A stretch of DNA of 9,902 nt from Archangium sp. (lineage in GTDB: Bacteria; Myxococcota; Myxococcia; Myxococcales; Myxococcaceae), in NCBI GenBank assembly GCA_016793585.1, contig JAEUJR010000455.1:1-9902 (forward strand). The letters are read 5' to 3'. A model generated the notes under the pieces. That model searched no databases, was not told the DNA's origin, and saw only the letters and a list, made by a program, of their open reading frames with translations. Made by a program: the position numbers and the translations under genes. How positions within the stretch are numbered: the stretch's first letter is position 1; each line of letters starts with the position of its first letter. Positions 1-6,453 of the stretch are shown piece after piece.

Positions 1-38
1 CCGTCACGATCGATGATGTCGTTCCAGGGAATGTTCAT
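1..38 (-). CDS. 5' end of third gene of the molybdoenzyme cassette (partial)
   Basis: An ATG at 38 opens a frame to the window edge that reads MNIPWNDIIDRD (12 codons). It follows the stop of the iron-sulfur subunit by 7 bp, and a GAGG Shine-Dalgarno overlapping that stop sits 5 nt upstream, so translation here is credible. The product cannot be identified from 12 residues. In PsrABC, PhsABC and related cassettes the gene after the iron-sulfur subunit usually encodes the NrfD/PsrC-type quinone-interacting membrane subunit, less often a TorD-type chaperone. Position therefore favours a membrane anchor, although the visible N-terminus is polar. Existence of the gene is fairly sure; its role is inference. 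Confidence 0.6.
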   Translation of the reverse strand, partial: MNIPWNDIIDRD

Positions 39-45
39 GGCGCCC

Positions 46-582
46 TCAGGGAAGAATGAAGAAGCGGGGCCGCGTGCCCTCTTCGGGCTTGAGCACCCTG
101 GCCGGGCGTGACTGCAGCTGGCGGAAGATCTCGGAGCGCGGATCGTCGAGGTCTCCGAACGTGAGCGCCTTCGTCGGGCAGACCGTCACGCAGGCCGGGT
201 CTTTGCCCTCCTTCACGCGGTGCACACAGAAGGTGCACTTGTCGATGTAGCCGTCGGGGTGCAGGTACCGAACCTCGTACGGGCACGCGAGCGTGCACAC
301 CTTGCAGCCGATGCACTTGTTCGGGTCGACGACGACGATGCCGCCGATGTCGTAGTGGCTGGCAGCGGTGGGGCACGCGCTCACGCACGGCGCGTTCTCA
401 CAGTGGTTGCAGCGCTCGCTGCGCGTCTCGAGCGAGAGCAGCGGGAACTCGCCCTTCTCGACCTGCACCGTCCAGCACCGCGCCTCGCCTTCGGGCACCG
501 CGTTCTCGTTCTTGCACGCGAGCACACAGGCGTTGCAGGTGACGCAGAGCTTCTGATCGACCGTCATGCCGTAGCGGGCCAT
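46..582 (-). CDS. Four-cluster [4Fe-4S] ferredoxin-like electron-transfer subunit (PsrB/PhsB/DmsB/NrfC type)
   Basis: This 178-residue protein is the electron-transfer subunit of a molybdopterin oxidoreductase. It relays electrons between the Mo catalytic subunit and a membrane quinone-reactive subunit or a cytochrome. Sixteen cysteines form four ferredoxin-like sets: CX2CX2CX3C at residues 13-23, CX2CX4CX3CP at 58-71, CX2CX2CX3CP at 90-101, and CX2CX11CX3CP at 116-136. This spacing and length are typical of PsrB/DmsB subunits. It has no signal peptide, as expected for a subunit exported by hitch-hiking on the Tat signal of its partner. The ATG at 582 is 3 nt after the stop of the catalytic gene and has a GGAAGGAG Shine-Dalgarno 9 nt upstream; Met6 is a poorer start with no site of its own. 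Family is clear, the substrate is not. Confidence 0.93.
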   Translation of the reverse strand: MARYGMTVDQKLCVTCNACVLACKNENAVPEGEARCWTVQVEKGEFPLLSLETRSERCNHCENAPCVSACPTAASHYDIGGIVVVDPNKCIGCKVCTLACPYEVRYLHPDGYIDKCTFCVHRVKEGKDPACVTVCPTKALTFGDLDDPRSEIFRQLQSRPARVLKPEEGTRPRFFILP

Positions 583-585
583 GGC

Positions 586-2778
586 TCAGCGCTCCTTCCA
601 GCGGGAGATGGTGACGAAGTTCACGTTCATGCCGGTGCCGCCCATCACGGGGTCGCGCTTGATGCGGGTGATGAGGCGCGCGTCAGAGGCGCCACGCCGG
701 TAGCCGCGGCGCAGCCGTGCGTCTTCACGCCCGAAGCCGTGCACCATGTAGACGCAGTCCTGACGGATTCGCTGCGTCACCTTGAGCACGATGGGCCCGG
801 TCTTCACCGAGTCCTGGTTCTCGAGCATCACCTTCACGCCGTGTTTGAGGCCGAGCACCCGCGCCATCTCGGCGTTCATCCACAGCTCGTTCTCGGGCAC
901 GATCTCGGTGAGCCGAGGGTTGTTCGTCGTGCGCGAGAAGGTGTGCACGGGCGAGCGGCCGAAGAGCAGCCGGAAGTAGCCGGTCGGCGGCTCCTCGGGC
1001 GGCTCGTACTCGGGCATCGGCGGAAGGTTCGCGTCGGCGAGCTTCTGGCTGAAGAACTCGACCTTCGTGCTCGGCGTCTTCAGCGTCAGCGGACCTGCCG
1101 TGTAGATCGGCGCTGCGGGAGCGACGATCGCGCCGTCTCGTTTGAGCTGATCGAACGACAGGTTCGCCTTCGCCAGCCGCGCCGCGAGGTAGTCCTCCGC
1201 GTCCTTCCAGGGGAAGTACTCGGCCAGCCCGAGCTTCTCGGCGAGGCTCTTGGCGATCCACCACCCGGGCTTCGTGTCGTACAGCGACGCGACCGCGGGC
1301 TGACGGAGCGCGACGTACGGCACGCGAAACGGCGTCGACTCGAGATCGTCGTAGCGCTCGAGGTACGTGTTCTCGGGCAGCACCACGTCGGCGTAGCCAG
1401 TGACCTCGGCCGGCATCGTGTCGACCACCACCACGAAGTCGAGCGCGTGCATCGCCGCGATCGTCTTCTCGGTGTTCGGCAACGTGAGGGGAACGTTGCA
1501 GCCGTAGACCATCCACGCGTGGATTCGGGCGTCGTCAGCGCCGTCTTTCACCGAGGCCTGCGCGACGTCGTACGCGCACGGCATGGTCGCCACCGGGAAG
1601 GTGAGCCGCGGCTTGTAGGAGTCGGCGTGCGGCGCCTTCGCGCCAGGGTAGCCCGGCACGTTCAAGGTCTGCGGTTGATAGAACCCGCCCTTCTTCGCCC
1701 AGTTGCCCAGCAAGCCGTTGACGATGGCGATGGCGCGCGAGCGCTGCGTGTCGTTGCCGTACCAGACGACGTGTCGCCCGGGGTGCACGAAGGCCGAGGG
1801 CGCGTTCTTCGCGAGCTCACGCGCGGTCTCGCGAATCATCGTCGGGTCGAGGCCCGTTTCGATGGCCGCCCACTCGGGCGTCTTGTCTTTCACGTGCGCC
1901 GCGAACTGATCGAAGCCAACGACGTTCTGCTCGACGAACTCGCGCTGGTAGAGCTTCTCGTCGATGAGCACGTTCGCCCACGCGAGCAGCAGCGCGGTGT
2001 CGGTGCCGGGTTTGATCGGCAGCCAGTACTTCGACTTGCCGGCGATGATCGAGAAGCGCGGGTCGACGGTGATGAACGTGCACCCCTTCGCGCCCGCCTC
2101 CGACACGTCCTGCACGGCGGTGTTGTGCATGTTCTCGCCGACGTGCGAGCCGATGAAGGCGATGCACTTCGCGTGCGGCGTGTCGATGTTCTCGACCGAC
2201 CCGACGACCTCGCCGTAGGTCAGCTCGAAGCCGGTCTCGCGAGGGCCGCGGCACTGATCGTTCGATGGCGCGACGATGGTCGAGCTGCCCATCGCCTTCA
2301 TGAGCGTCTTGAAGAACGCGCCGCCGTGGCCGTGGCTGAAGAGGGCGATGCTCTCGGCCCCGTACTTCGCCTTCACCTCGGTGAGCCGCTTCGCCGTGTA
2401 TGTCAGCGCTTCGTCCCAGCTCGCCTGACGCCACTCGTCCTTTCCGTTCACGGTGGTGCGAATGAGCGGGTGCTTGAGCCGATCGGGGTCGTAGAGCGCG
2501 CCCAGGCCGCCGGTGCCTCGCGGGCACAGCTTGCCGTTCGACAGCGGGTGCTTCGGGTTGCCCTCGAGCTTGTAGACCTTCTCGTCCTTCACGTACGCGA
2601 GCACGCCGCACTTCCAGAAGCAGAGCTCGCAGAACGTCGGCACCACCCGATCGGGAACGACGCCCACGTCATTGGCCTGGGCTGACTTCGCTCCCAGACT
2701 CCACACGCCGCCAGAGGCTGCGGCGGCAGCAAGCCCGGTAATCTTGAGGAAACTTCGGCGGTTGAGCGGTTGCGACAT
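586..2778 (-). CDS. Molybdopterin oxidoreductase catalytic subunit, Tat-exported, PsrA/PhsA-like
   Basis: This 730-residue protein is a DMSO-reductase-family catalytic subunit that binds bis-pterin molybdenum cofactor and one [4Fe-4S] cluster. The N-terminus holds a twin-arginine signal (NRRSFLK at 6-12, then an alanine-rich hydrophobic stretch), so it is exported folded. The cluster motif CX2CX3CX27C is at residues 50-85, followed by PRG. Cys176, in the NDQCRG segment, lies where PsrA-type enzymes carry the cysteine ligand to Mo. The C-terminal dinucleotide-binding-like region is intact through GGTGMNVNFV near the end. Length matches polysulfide and thiosulfate reductases (about 730-770 residues) rather than the larger TtrA or ArrA enzymes. 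The ATG at 2778 has GAGG 6 nt upstream; an in-frame GTG at 2790 lies inside that Shine-Dalgarno and is less likely. Polysulfide, thiosulfate or another oxyanion could be the substrate; sequence alone does not decide. Confidence 0.92.
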   Translation of the reverse strand: MSQPLNRRSFLKITGLAAAAASGGVWSLGAKSAQANDVGVVPDRVVPTFCELCFWKCGVLAYVKDEKVYKLEGNPKHPLSNGKLCPRGTGGLGALYDPDRLKHPLIRTTVNGKDEWRQASWDEALTYTAKRLTEVKAKYGAESIALFSHGHGGAFFKTLMKAMGSSTIVAPSNDQCRGPRETGFELTYGEVVGSVENIDTPHAKCIAFIGSHVGENMHNTAVQDVSEAGAKGCTFITVDPRFSIIAGKSKYWLPIKPGTDTALLLAWANVLIDEKLYQREFVEQNVVGFDQFAAHVKDKTPEWAAIETGLDPTMIRETARELAKNAPSAFVHPGRHVVWYGNDTQRSRAIAIVNGLLGNWAKKGGFYQPQTLNVPGYPGAKAPHADSYKPRLTFPVATMPCAYDVAQASVKDGADDARIHAWMVYGCNVPLTLPNTEKTIAAMHALDFVVVVDTMPAEVTGYADVVLPENTYLERYDDLESTPFRVPYVALRQPAVASLYDTKPGWWIAKSLAEKLGLAEYFPWKDAEDYLAARLAKANLSFDQLKRDGAIVAPAAPIYTAGPLTLKTPSTKVEFFSQKLADANLPPMPEYEPPEEPPTGYFRLLFGRSPVHTFSRTTNNPRLTEIVPENELWMNAEMARVLGLKHGVKVMLENQDSVKTGPIVLKVTQRIRQDCVYMVHGFGREDARLRRGYRRGASDARLITRIKRDPVMGGTGMNVNFVTISRWKER

Positions 2779-2784
2779 GGTGGC

Positions 2785-2788
2785 CCTC
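2785..2788 (-). promoter_or_regulatory. Shine-Dalgarno that fixes the start of the molybdopterin subunit
   Basis: Read on the minus strand, GAGG within AGGTGAGG stands 6 nt before the ATG at 2778. The competing GTG start at 2790 overlaps this site, so the ATG, which directly opens the Tat signal, is preferred. Confidence 0.6.
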
Positions 2789-2817
2789 ACCTGCCGAGAG
2801 CCAACCCGCAGAAAGAA

Positions 2818-2848
2818 GATTCTATAATTCGATGATTCTAACGAATTA
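2818..2848 (-). promoter_or_regulatory. AT-rich dyad and possible promoter/operator ahead of the molybdoenzyme genes
   Basis: From 2811 to 2848 only 10 of 38 bases are G or C, in a window that is otherwise strongly GC-rich. A perfect 7-bp inverted repeat, TAATTCG (2825-2831) and CGAATTA (2842-2848), encloses a 10-nt centre. On the minus strand TAGAATC occurs twice, 16 nt apart (2840-2834 and 2824-2818); TAGAAT is a plausible sigma-70-type -10 box. I see no good -35 box at 16-18 bp. One arm of the dyad overlaps the stop codon of the cytochrome gene. Best guess is an operator and internal promoter for the psrA-like operon. The weak AT-rich stem lacks a T tract, so a terminator is less likely. 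Confidence 0.4.
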
Positions 2849-4507
2849 GCGAAACTTCAGACAGCGAGGGCCGGCTGGGCGGCCCGTCAGCACCGCCGAC
2901 GCATCGGTGTGGCAGCTGAGGCAGGCCCCCACGGCAACCATTCGGCGCTGGGTTGGAACCGACAGCGGCCCGAGCCACTCACGCGTCGACGCGCCGCTGG
3001 CCGTCCACGGCGCGACCCACGCGTCTTGCGGCAGACCATCGCTCGCACGCGGCAGGGACAGGTCGAACGAGGGCTCGAGAGCGCCCTGGGTCTTCGTGAA
3101 CTTGACGACGCCGCGGCCGAACCCGAGCGCCCCAGGGTTCACGTGACAGCTGACGCAGGTTCGCGCTCGCGAGGTCGTGTGAGCCGCGACAGGCGCGAAG
3201 ATGCGTCGAAGCGGGCGGTCGTCGATCGTGAGGATCATGCCGGGAGCCACGGTCACGATTCCGCCGTCAGCCGTTTCTCCGAGTGCGGGCGGCAGGGCCT
3301 CGGCGACGCCGCCCTGCTCTTCCCACGACCCTGCGGCTTCTTCTCGTGCGAGCAGATCGAACATGACGCCGCCATCGTCGAAGCGCGTGTGGCACGAGAT
3401 GCAGGTGGGCACCCACGCATCGTGGCAGCTCTGACACGAGAGCCGCCCGTGCAAGCCCTGGCGTGAGCAGGCCACGTTCGACCGAGGCGCGTCCACCAGC
3501 CGCGATCGACCACGCACCCAGACCTGAACGCCGCCGCCGACCACGAAGAGCCCCGGGAGCGGAACGCCAGTGCGCGCGGAACGAACCACCGAACCCGCAT
3601 CGGCCGGGAGCCTCGCCAGCACTCGCTGCGACAACGCGTCGAGCGTGCCCTGGTACACGTTCGGCGCTCCTTCGGGGTGACAGTCGGCGCAGGCGATGAC
3701 GCGCTGATCTTCACGGTGCAGCGCGAGCCGGCCGTCGCCCATCACCTCGGCCGCGCCGTGGCAGTCGACACAGGTGAAGCCCGCCGCCGCGTGCACGTCG
3801 GCCGAGACGCGCTGCAGGTGCCGGCCGTCCTGCAGGGTCTTCGAACCTGCGTCTGCGTCGGCGTCGCCAACGTCGAGCCAGCCTTCGAAGTTGAGCGAGA
3901 TGCGGCCGCTTCGCGAGTGACAGCCGAAGCAGGCGTTCGACCCGACGACGCCCGACACCTTCGGGTGCGCCGAGGCGCCGTACTCGAGGTGACACGCCAG
4001 GCAGCCACCGCCCCGCGTGCGCTCGTCGATCGGCCCCGCCGTCGTCTTCTTCGCGTCGAGGTGGCAACTCGCGCACAGGTTCCGCAGGTGGCTGTCAGCT
4101 GGCCCATGACCGATCGACGAGAGTGGCGTCAGCGCGGTCTGCGTCGACTGCGCTCCGAACACCCAGCGATCGACCGAGACGACTCCATTCATCGTCGTCA
4201 TCACGTTGTTCGCGAGGCGCGCGGGGGCGTCGGCGTGACAGCCGGCGGCGCCACAGGTTCTCGCAGCGTCGTCGAGCTGGCCAGGGAGCCTCACGAGGCC
4301 AACGTGCGCGACCTCACGAACCGCCGTGTTGGGGTTGCCGAGGTGACAGCGCTCACAGCCCAGCTGCGCGTGGGTCGGCTCCGGGTCGGCGTGACACGAG
4401 CCACAGCCTGCGGGCGCGGCCGGCTCGACCCGAAGCAGCAGCGGCCCGAGCGCGAAACCGCTCACGACCAGCACTCCGACGAGCAGCCAGCCCGCACGCG
4501 GCGACAT
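2846..4507 (-). CDS. Multihaem c-type cytochrome, 12 predicted haem sites (11 CXXCH and one CX4CH)
   Basis: This 553-residue protein carries eleven CXXCH motifs (His at residues 39, 55, 149, 173, 197, 250, 277, 362, 373, 455, 533) and one CX4CH (85-91), suggesting a dodecahaem periplasmic electron carrier. Residues 7-25 are hydrophobic and act as a signal peptide or uncleaved anchor; the first haem site begins at Cys35, immediately after it. The twelve sites are uneven: three stretches of about 73-80 residues without haem sites lie at 278-357, 374-450 and 456-528. Many extra His residues could serve as distal ligands. The start ATG is 9 nt after the stop of the upstream epimerase, with only a weak GAG Shine-Dalgarno. 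The molybdoenzyme genes follow 67 bp downstream, so it probably exchanges electrons with that complex. I cannot assign it to a named family; its redox partner is inferred from position. Confidence 0.9.
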   Translation of the reverse strand: MSPRAGWLLVGVLVVSGFALGPLLLRVEPAAPAGCGSCHADPEPTHAQLGCERCHLGNPNTAVREVAHVGLVRLPGQLDDAARTCGAAGCHADAPARLANNVMTTMNGVVSVDRWVFGAQSTQTALTPLSSIGHGPADSHLRNLCASCHLDAKKTTAGPIDERTRGGGCLACHLEYGASAHPKVSGVVGSNACFGCHSRSGRISLNFEGWLDVGDADADAGSKTLQDGRHLQRVSADVHAAAGFTCVDCHGAAEVMGDGRLALHREDQRVIACADCHPEGAPNVYQGTLDALSQRVLARLPADAGSVVRSARTGVPLPGLFVVGGGVQVWVRGRSRLVDAPRSNVACSRQGLHGRLSCQSCHDAWVPTCISCHTRFDDGGVMFDLLAREEAAGSWEEQGGVAEALPPALGETADGGIVTVAPGMILTIDDRPLRRIFAPVAAHTTSRARTCVSCHVNPGALGFGRGVVKFTKTQGALEPSFDLSLPRASDGLPQDAWVAPWTASGASTREWLGPLSVPTQRRMVAVGACLSCHTDASAVLTGRPAGPRCLKFR

Positions 4508-4516
4508 CGTCTGCGC

Positions 4517-5437
4517 TCAGTGCGACTTGAACCACGCCACCGTGTTGGCGAGCCCACGCGCGATGTCGAAGGTGGGCGCCCAACCGAGCACTTCTTTGGC
4601 CTTGCGGTTGTCGAGCACGCTGCGGCGCTGCTCCCCCAGCTTCGCCTCGGCATAGAGCGCGGGCGTCTTCACACCGGCCGCCGCTGCGAGGTGCCGGTAG
4701 ACGGTGTTCACGTCGGTCTCGACGCCGGTACCGATGTTCACGCCGCCCACGAAGCTGGTGTCGAGCGCGCGCACGTTCGCGGCCGTCACGTCAGCGACGT
4801 GCACGAAGTCGCGCGTCTGCCCGCCGTCTCCGTAGATGGTGCAGGCTTTTCCGTGCACCAGGCGCTCGGTGAAGATCGCCACCACGCCGGCCTCTCCGTG
4901 CGGGTTCTGCCGAGGTCCGTAGATGTTCGCGTAACGAAGGGCCACGTAGTGCAGGCCGTAGATGCCGCGCCACGCCTGCAGGTACAGCTCGCACGCGTGC
5001 TTCGACACGCCATACGGAGACACCGCGCCACACGGGTGCGTCTCGGGCGTGGGGATCTGCTGGGTGTCGCCGTACATCGAGCCACCCGAGGCCGCGTAGA
5101 TCGCACGTTTCAGGTTCCCGGCCTTGCGGGCCGCCTCGAGAACGTTGAGCAACCCGCCCACGTTGACGTCGGCGTCGAAGCGCGGCTCGGTGACGCTGCG
5201 CCGCACGTCGATCTGCGCCGCATGCAGATCGACCACGTCGGGAGCGAACGCCGTGACGGCCTTCGCCGCCTGCTCACTGCGAATGTCGGCCTGCACCAGC
5301 TCGGCCTTCGCGTTCAGGTTCTCACGCTGGCCCGTCGAGAAGTCGTCGATCACGAGCACCTGGTGCCCGAGCGAGACGAACGCGTCGACGACGTTGCTGC
5401 CGATGAACCCTGCTCCACCCGTGACGACGATCTTCAT
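4517..5437 (-). CDS. NAD-dependent epimerase/dehydratase, UDP-glucose 4-epimerase (GalE)-like
   Basis: This 306-residue short-chain dehydrogenase/reductase of the extended type probably inverts C4 of a UDP-hexose in the cytoplasm. It has the N-terminal Rossmann motif GGAGFIG (7-13), acidic residues D31-D32 after strand 2 that bind the NAD ribose, the SGGSMYG segment (117-123) and the catalytic Y142-X3-K146 (YGVSK). The RYANIYGPRQ and GDGGQTRDFVHVAD segments are typical of bacterial UDP-glucose 4-epimerases. The length is normal. Its ATG overlaps the stop of the preceding epimerase gene (TGATG), with AGGAG 7 nt upstream. Closely related folds include UDP-glucuronate 4-epimerases and dTDP-glucose dehydratases, so the exact sugar is uncertain. 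With the two upstream genes it would supply precursors for a surface polysaccharide. Confidence 0.85.
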   Translation of the reverse strand: MKIVVTGGAGFIGSNVVDAFVSLGHQVLVIDDFSTGQRENLNAKAELVQADIRSEQAAKAVTAFAPDVVDLHAAQIDVRRSVTEPRFDADVNVGGLLNVLEAARKAGNLKRAIYAASGGSMYGDTQQIPTPETHPCGAVSPYGVSKHACELYLQAWRGIYGLHYVALRYANIYGPRQNPHGEAGVVAIFTERLVHGKACTIYGDGGQTRDFVHVADVTAANVRALDTSFVGGVNIGTGVETDVNTVYRHLAAAAGVKTPALYAEAKLGEQRRSVLDNRKAKEVLGWAPTFDIARGLANTVAWFKSH

Positions 5438-6453
5438 CAGACGGCTCCTGGAAACACGGTCAGCTCGAGGCCCTGGGCGACGGTGTGGGTGGGCGCGTAG
5501 CCGAGGCGCTCCTTCGCGCGCGAGATGTCGGCTTGTGAGTCTTTGATGTCGCCCGGGCGGAACGGCTGATGCCGCGGAGGCAGGTCTTTCACCTCGGGCC
5601 GCGTCTTCGCCACGCGCTCCCGAATGAAGCCGTAGAGCTGCGTGAGGCTCGTCTTGTCGCCGACCGCGACGTTGTAGACGGTGTCGGAGACGTCAGCGCC
5701 CGGCGCGAGCGCGGCCCGCAGGTTCGCCTGCACGGCGTTGAGCACGAAGCAGAAGTCACGGCTCGTGGAGCCGTCGCCGTTGAGATCGCAGGGCTGCCCC
5801 GCGAAGAGCAGCGCCATCCACCTGGGGATCACGGCGGCATACGGCCCGTTGGGGTCCTGCCGGGGCCCGAAGACGTTGAAGTAGCGCAGCCCGACCGTCT
5901 CGAGGCCGTAGCTCTTCTGAAAGACCGACGCGTAGGCCTCGTTCACGTGCTTGGTGGCCGCGTAGGGAGACAGCAGCCGGCCCGTGCGCGACTCCACCTT
6001 GGGCAGCGTGGGGTCGTCGCCGTACACCGACGACGACGAGGCGTACACGAAGCGCTTCACCTTCGCGTCGCGCGCCGCCACGAGCATGTTGATGAAGCCG
6101 TCGACGTTGTTGCGATGCGACGCGAGCGGGTCGGCGAGGCTGCGCGGCACACTGCCCAACGCGGCCTGGTGCAGCACGAAGTCGACGCCAGCGCAGGCCT
6201 GGTGACACGTCTCGAGCGAGGTGATGTCGCCCTTGATGAACGTGAACTTCGAGGCCGCGCCCTGCCCCGCCTTCGCGATCGCGTCGTCGAGGTTGGCCTG
6301 CTTTCCCGTGAGGAAGTTGTCGAGCCCGACGACACGCTGCCCCGCTTTGAGCAACTGCTCGACGAGGTGCGAGCCGATGAAGCCGGCGGCGCCCGTGACG
6401 AGCCAGCGGTGGGAGTGGTTGGCCAGCGCGGCGGCGAGATCGAACGAAGCCAT
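5437..6453 (-). CDS. tviC: UDP-N-acetylglucosamine 4-epimerase, TviC/WbpP type
   Basis: This 338-residue extended SDR enzyme interconverts UDP-GlcNAc and UDP-GalNAc, or the matching uronic acids, in O-antigen and Vi-type capsule pathways. The HRWLVTGAAGFIGSHL opening with GAAGFIG at 21-27, the LDNFLTGKQANL segment after strand 2, SSSSVYGD (139-146), the catalytic Y164-X3-K168 (YAATK), and the late RPGDIKDSQADI segment resemble P. aeruginosa WbpP and Salmonella TviC, and the length matches theirs. The last seven residues (TVFPGAV) differ from the usual tail, because the gene ends at the Shine-Dalgarno and start of the next one. The start at 6453 overlaps the dehydrogenase stop by one base (TGATG); the frame stays open further upstream, but only as a shadow of that gene. 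Its own Shine-Dalgarno is weak, which fits translational coupling. Confidence 0.88.
   Translation of the reverse strand: MASFDLAAALANHSHRWLVTGAAGFIGSHLVEQLLKAGQRVVGLDNFLTGKQANLDDAIAKAGQGAASKFTFIKGDITSLETCHQACAGVDFVLHQAALGSVPRSLADPLASHRNNVDGFINMLVAARDAKVKRFVYASSSSVYGDDPTLPKVESRTGRLLSPYAATKHVNEAYASVFQKSYGLETVGLRYFNVFGPRQDPNGPYAAVIPRWMALLFAGQPCDLNGDGSTSRDFCFVLNAVQANLRAALAPGADVSDTVYNVAVGDKTSLTQLYGFIRERVAKTRPEVKDLPPRHQPFRPGDIKDSQADISRAKERLGYAPTHTVAQGLELTVFPGAV

Noticed and set aside
220..2685. A long plus-strand open frame of 821 codons opposite the molybdopterin subunit
   Set aside because: Its translation is rich in Arg, His, Val, Ala and Leu with no domain, and it spans the antisense of two clear genes. 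Such frames arise opposite high-GC genes because their codon bias removes stop codons.
2823..2828. A TATAAT hexamer on the plus strand
   Set aside because: There is no plus-strand gene downstream and no matching -35 box; it is explained by the AT-rich dyad region.
4403..4410. A lipoprotein signal in the cytochrome, with Cys35 as the lipidated residue
   Set aside because: The residues before it (AAPAG) do not fit a lipobox, and Cys35 is the first cysteine of a CXXCH haem site.
3677..5500. A 607-codon plus-strand open frame across the cytochrome and epimerase genes
   Set aside because: Same low-complexity Arg/Val/His composition, it crosses two real genes on the other strand, and it has no recognisable motif.
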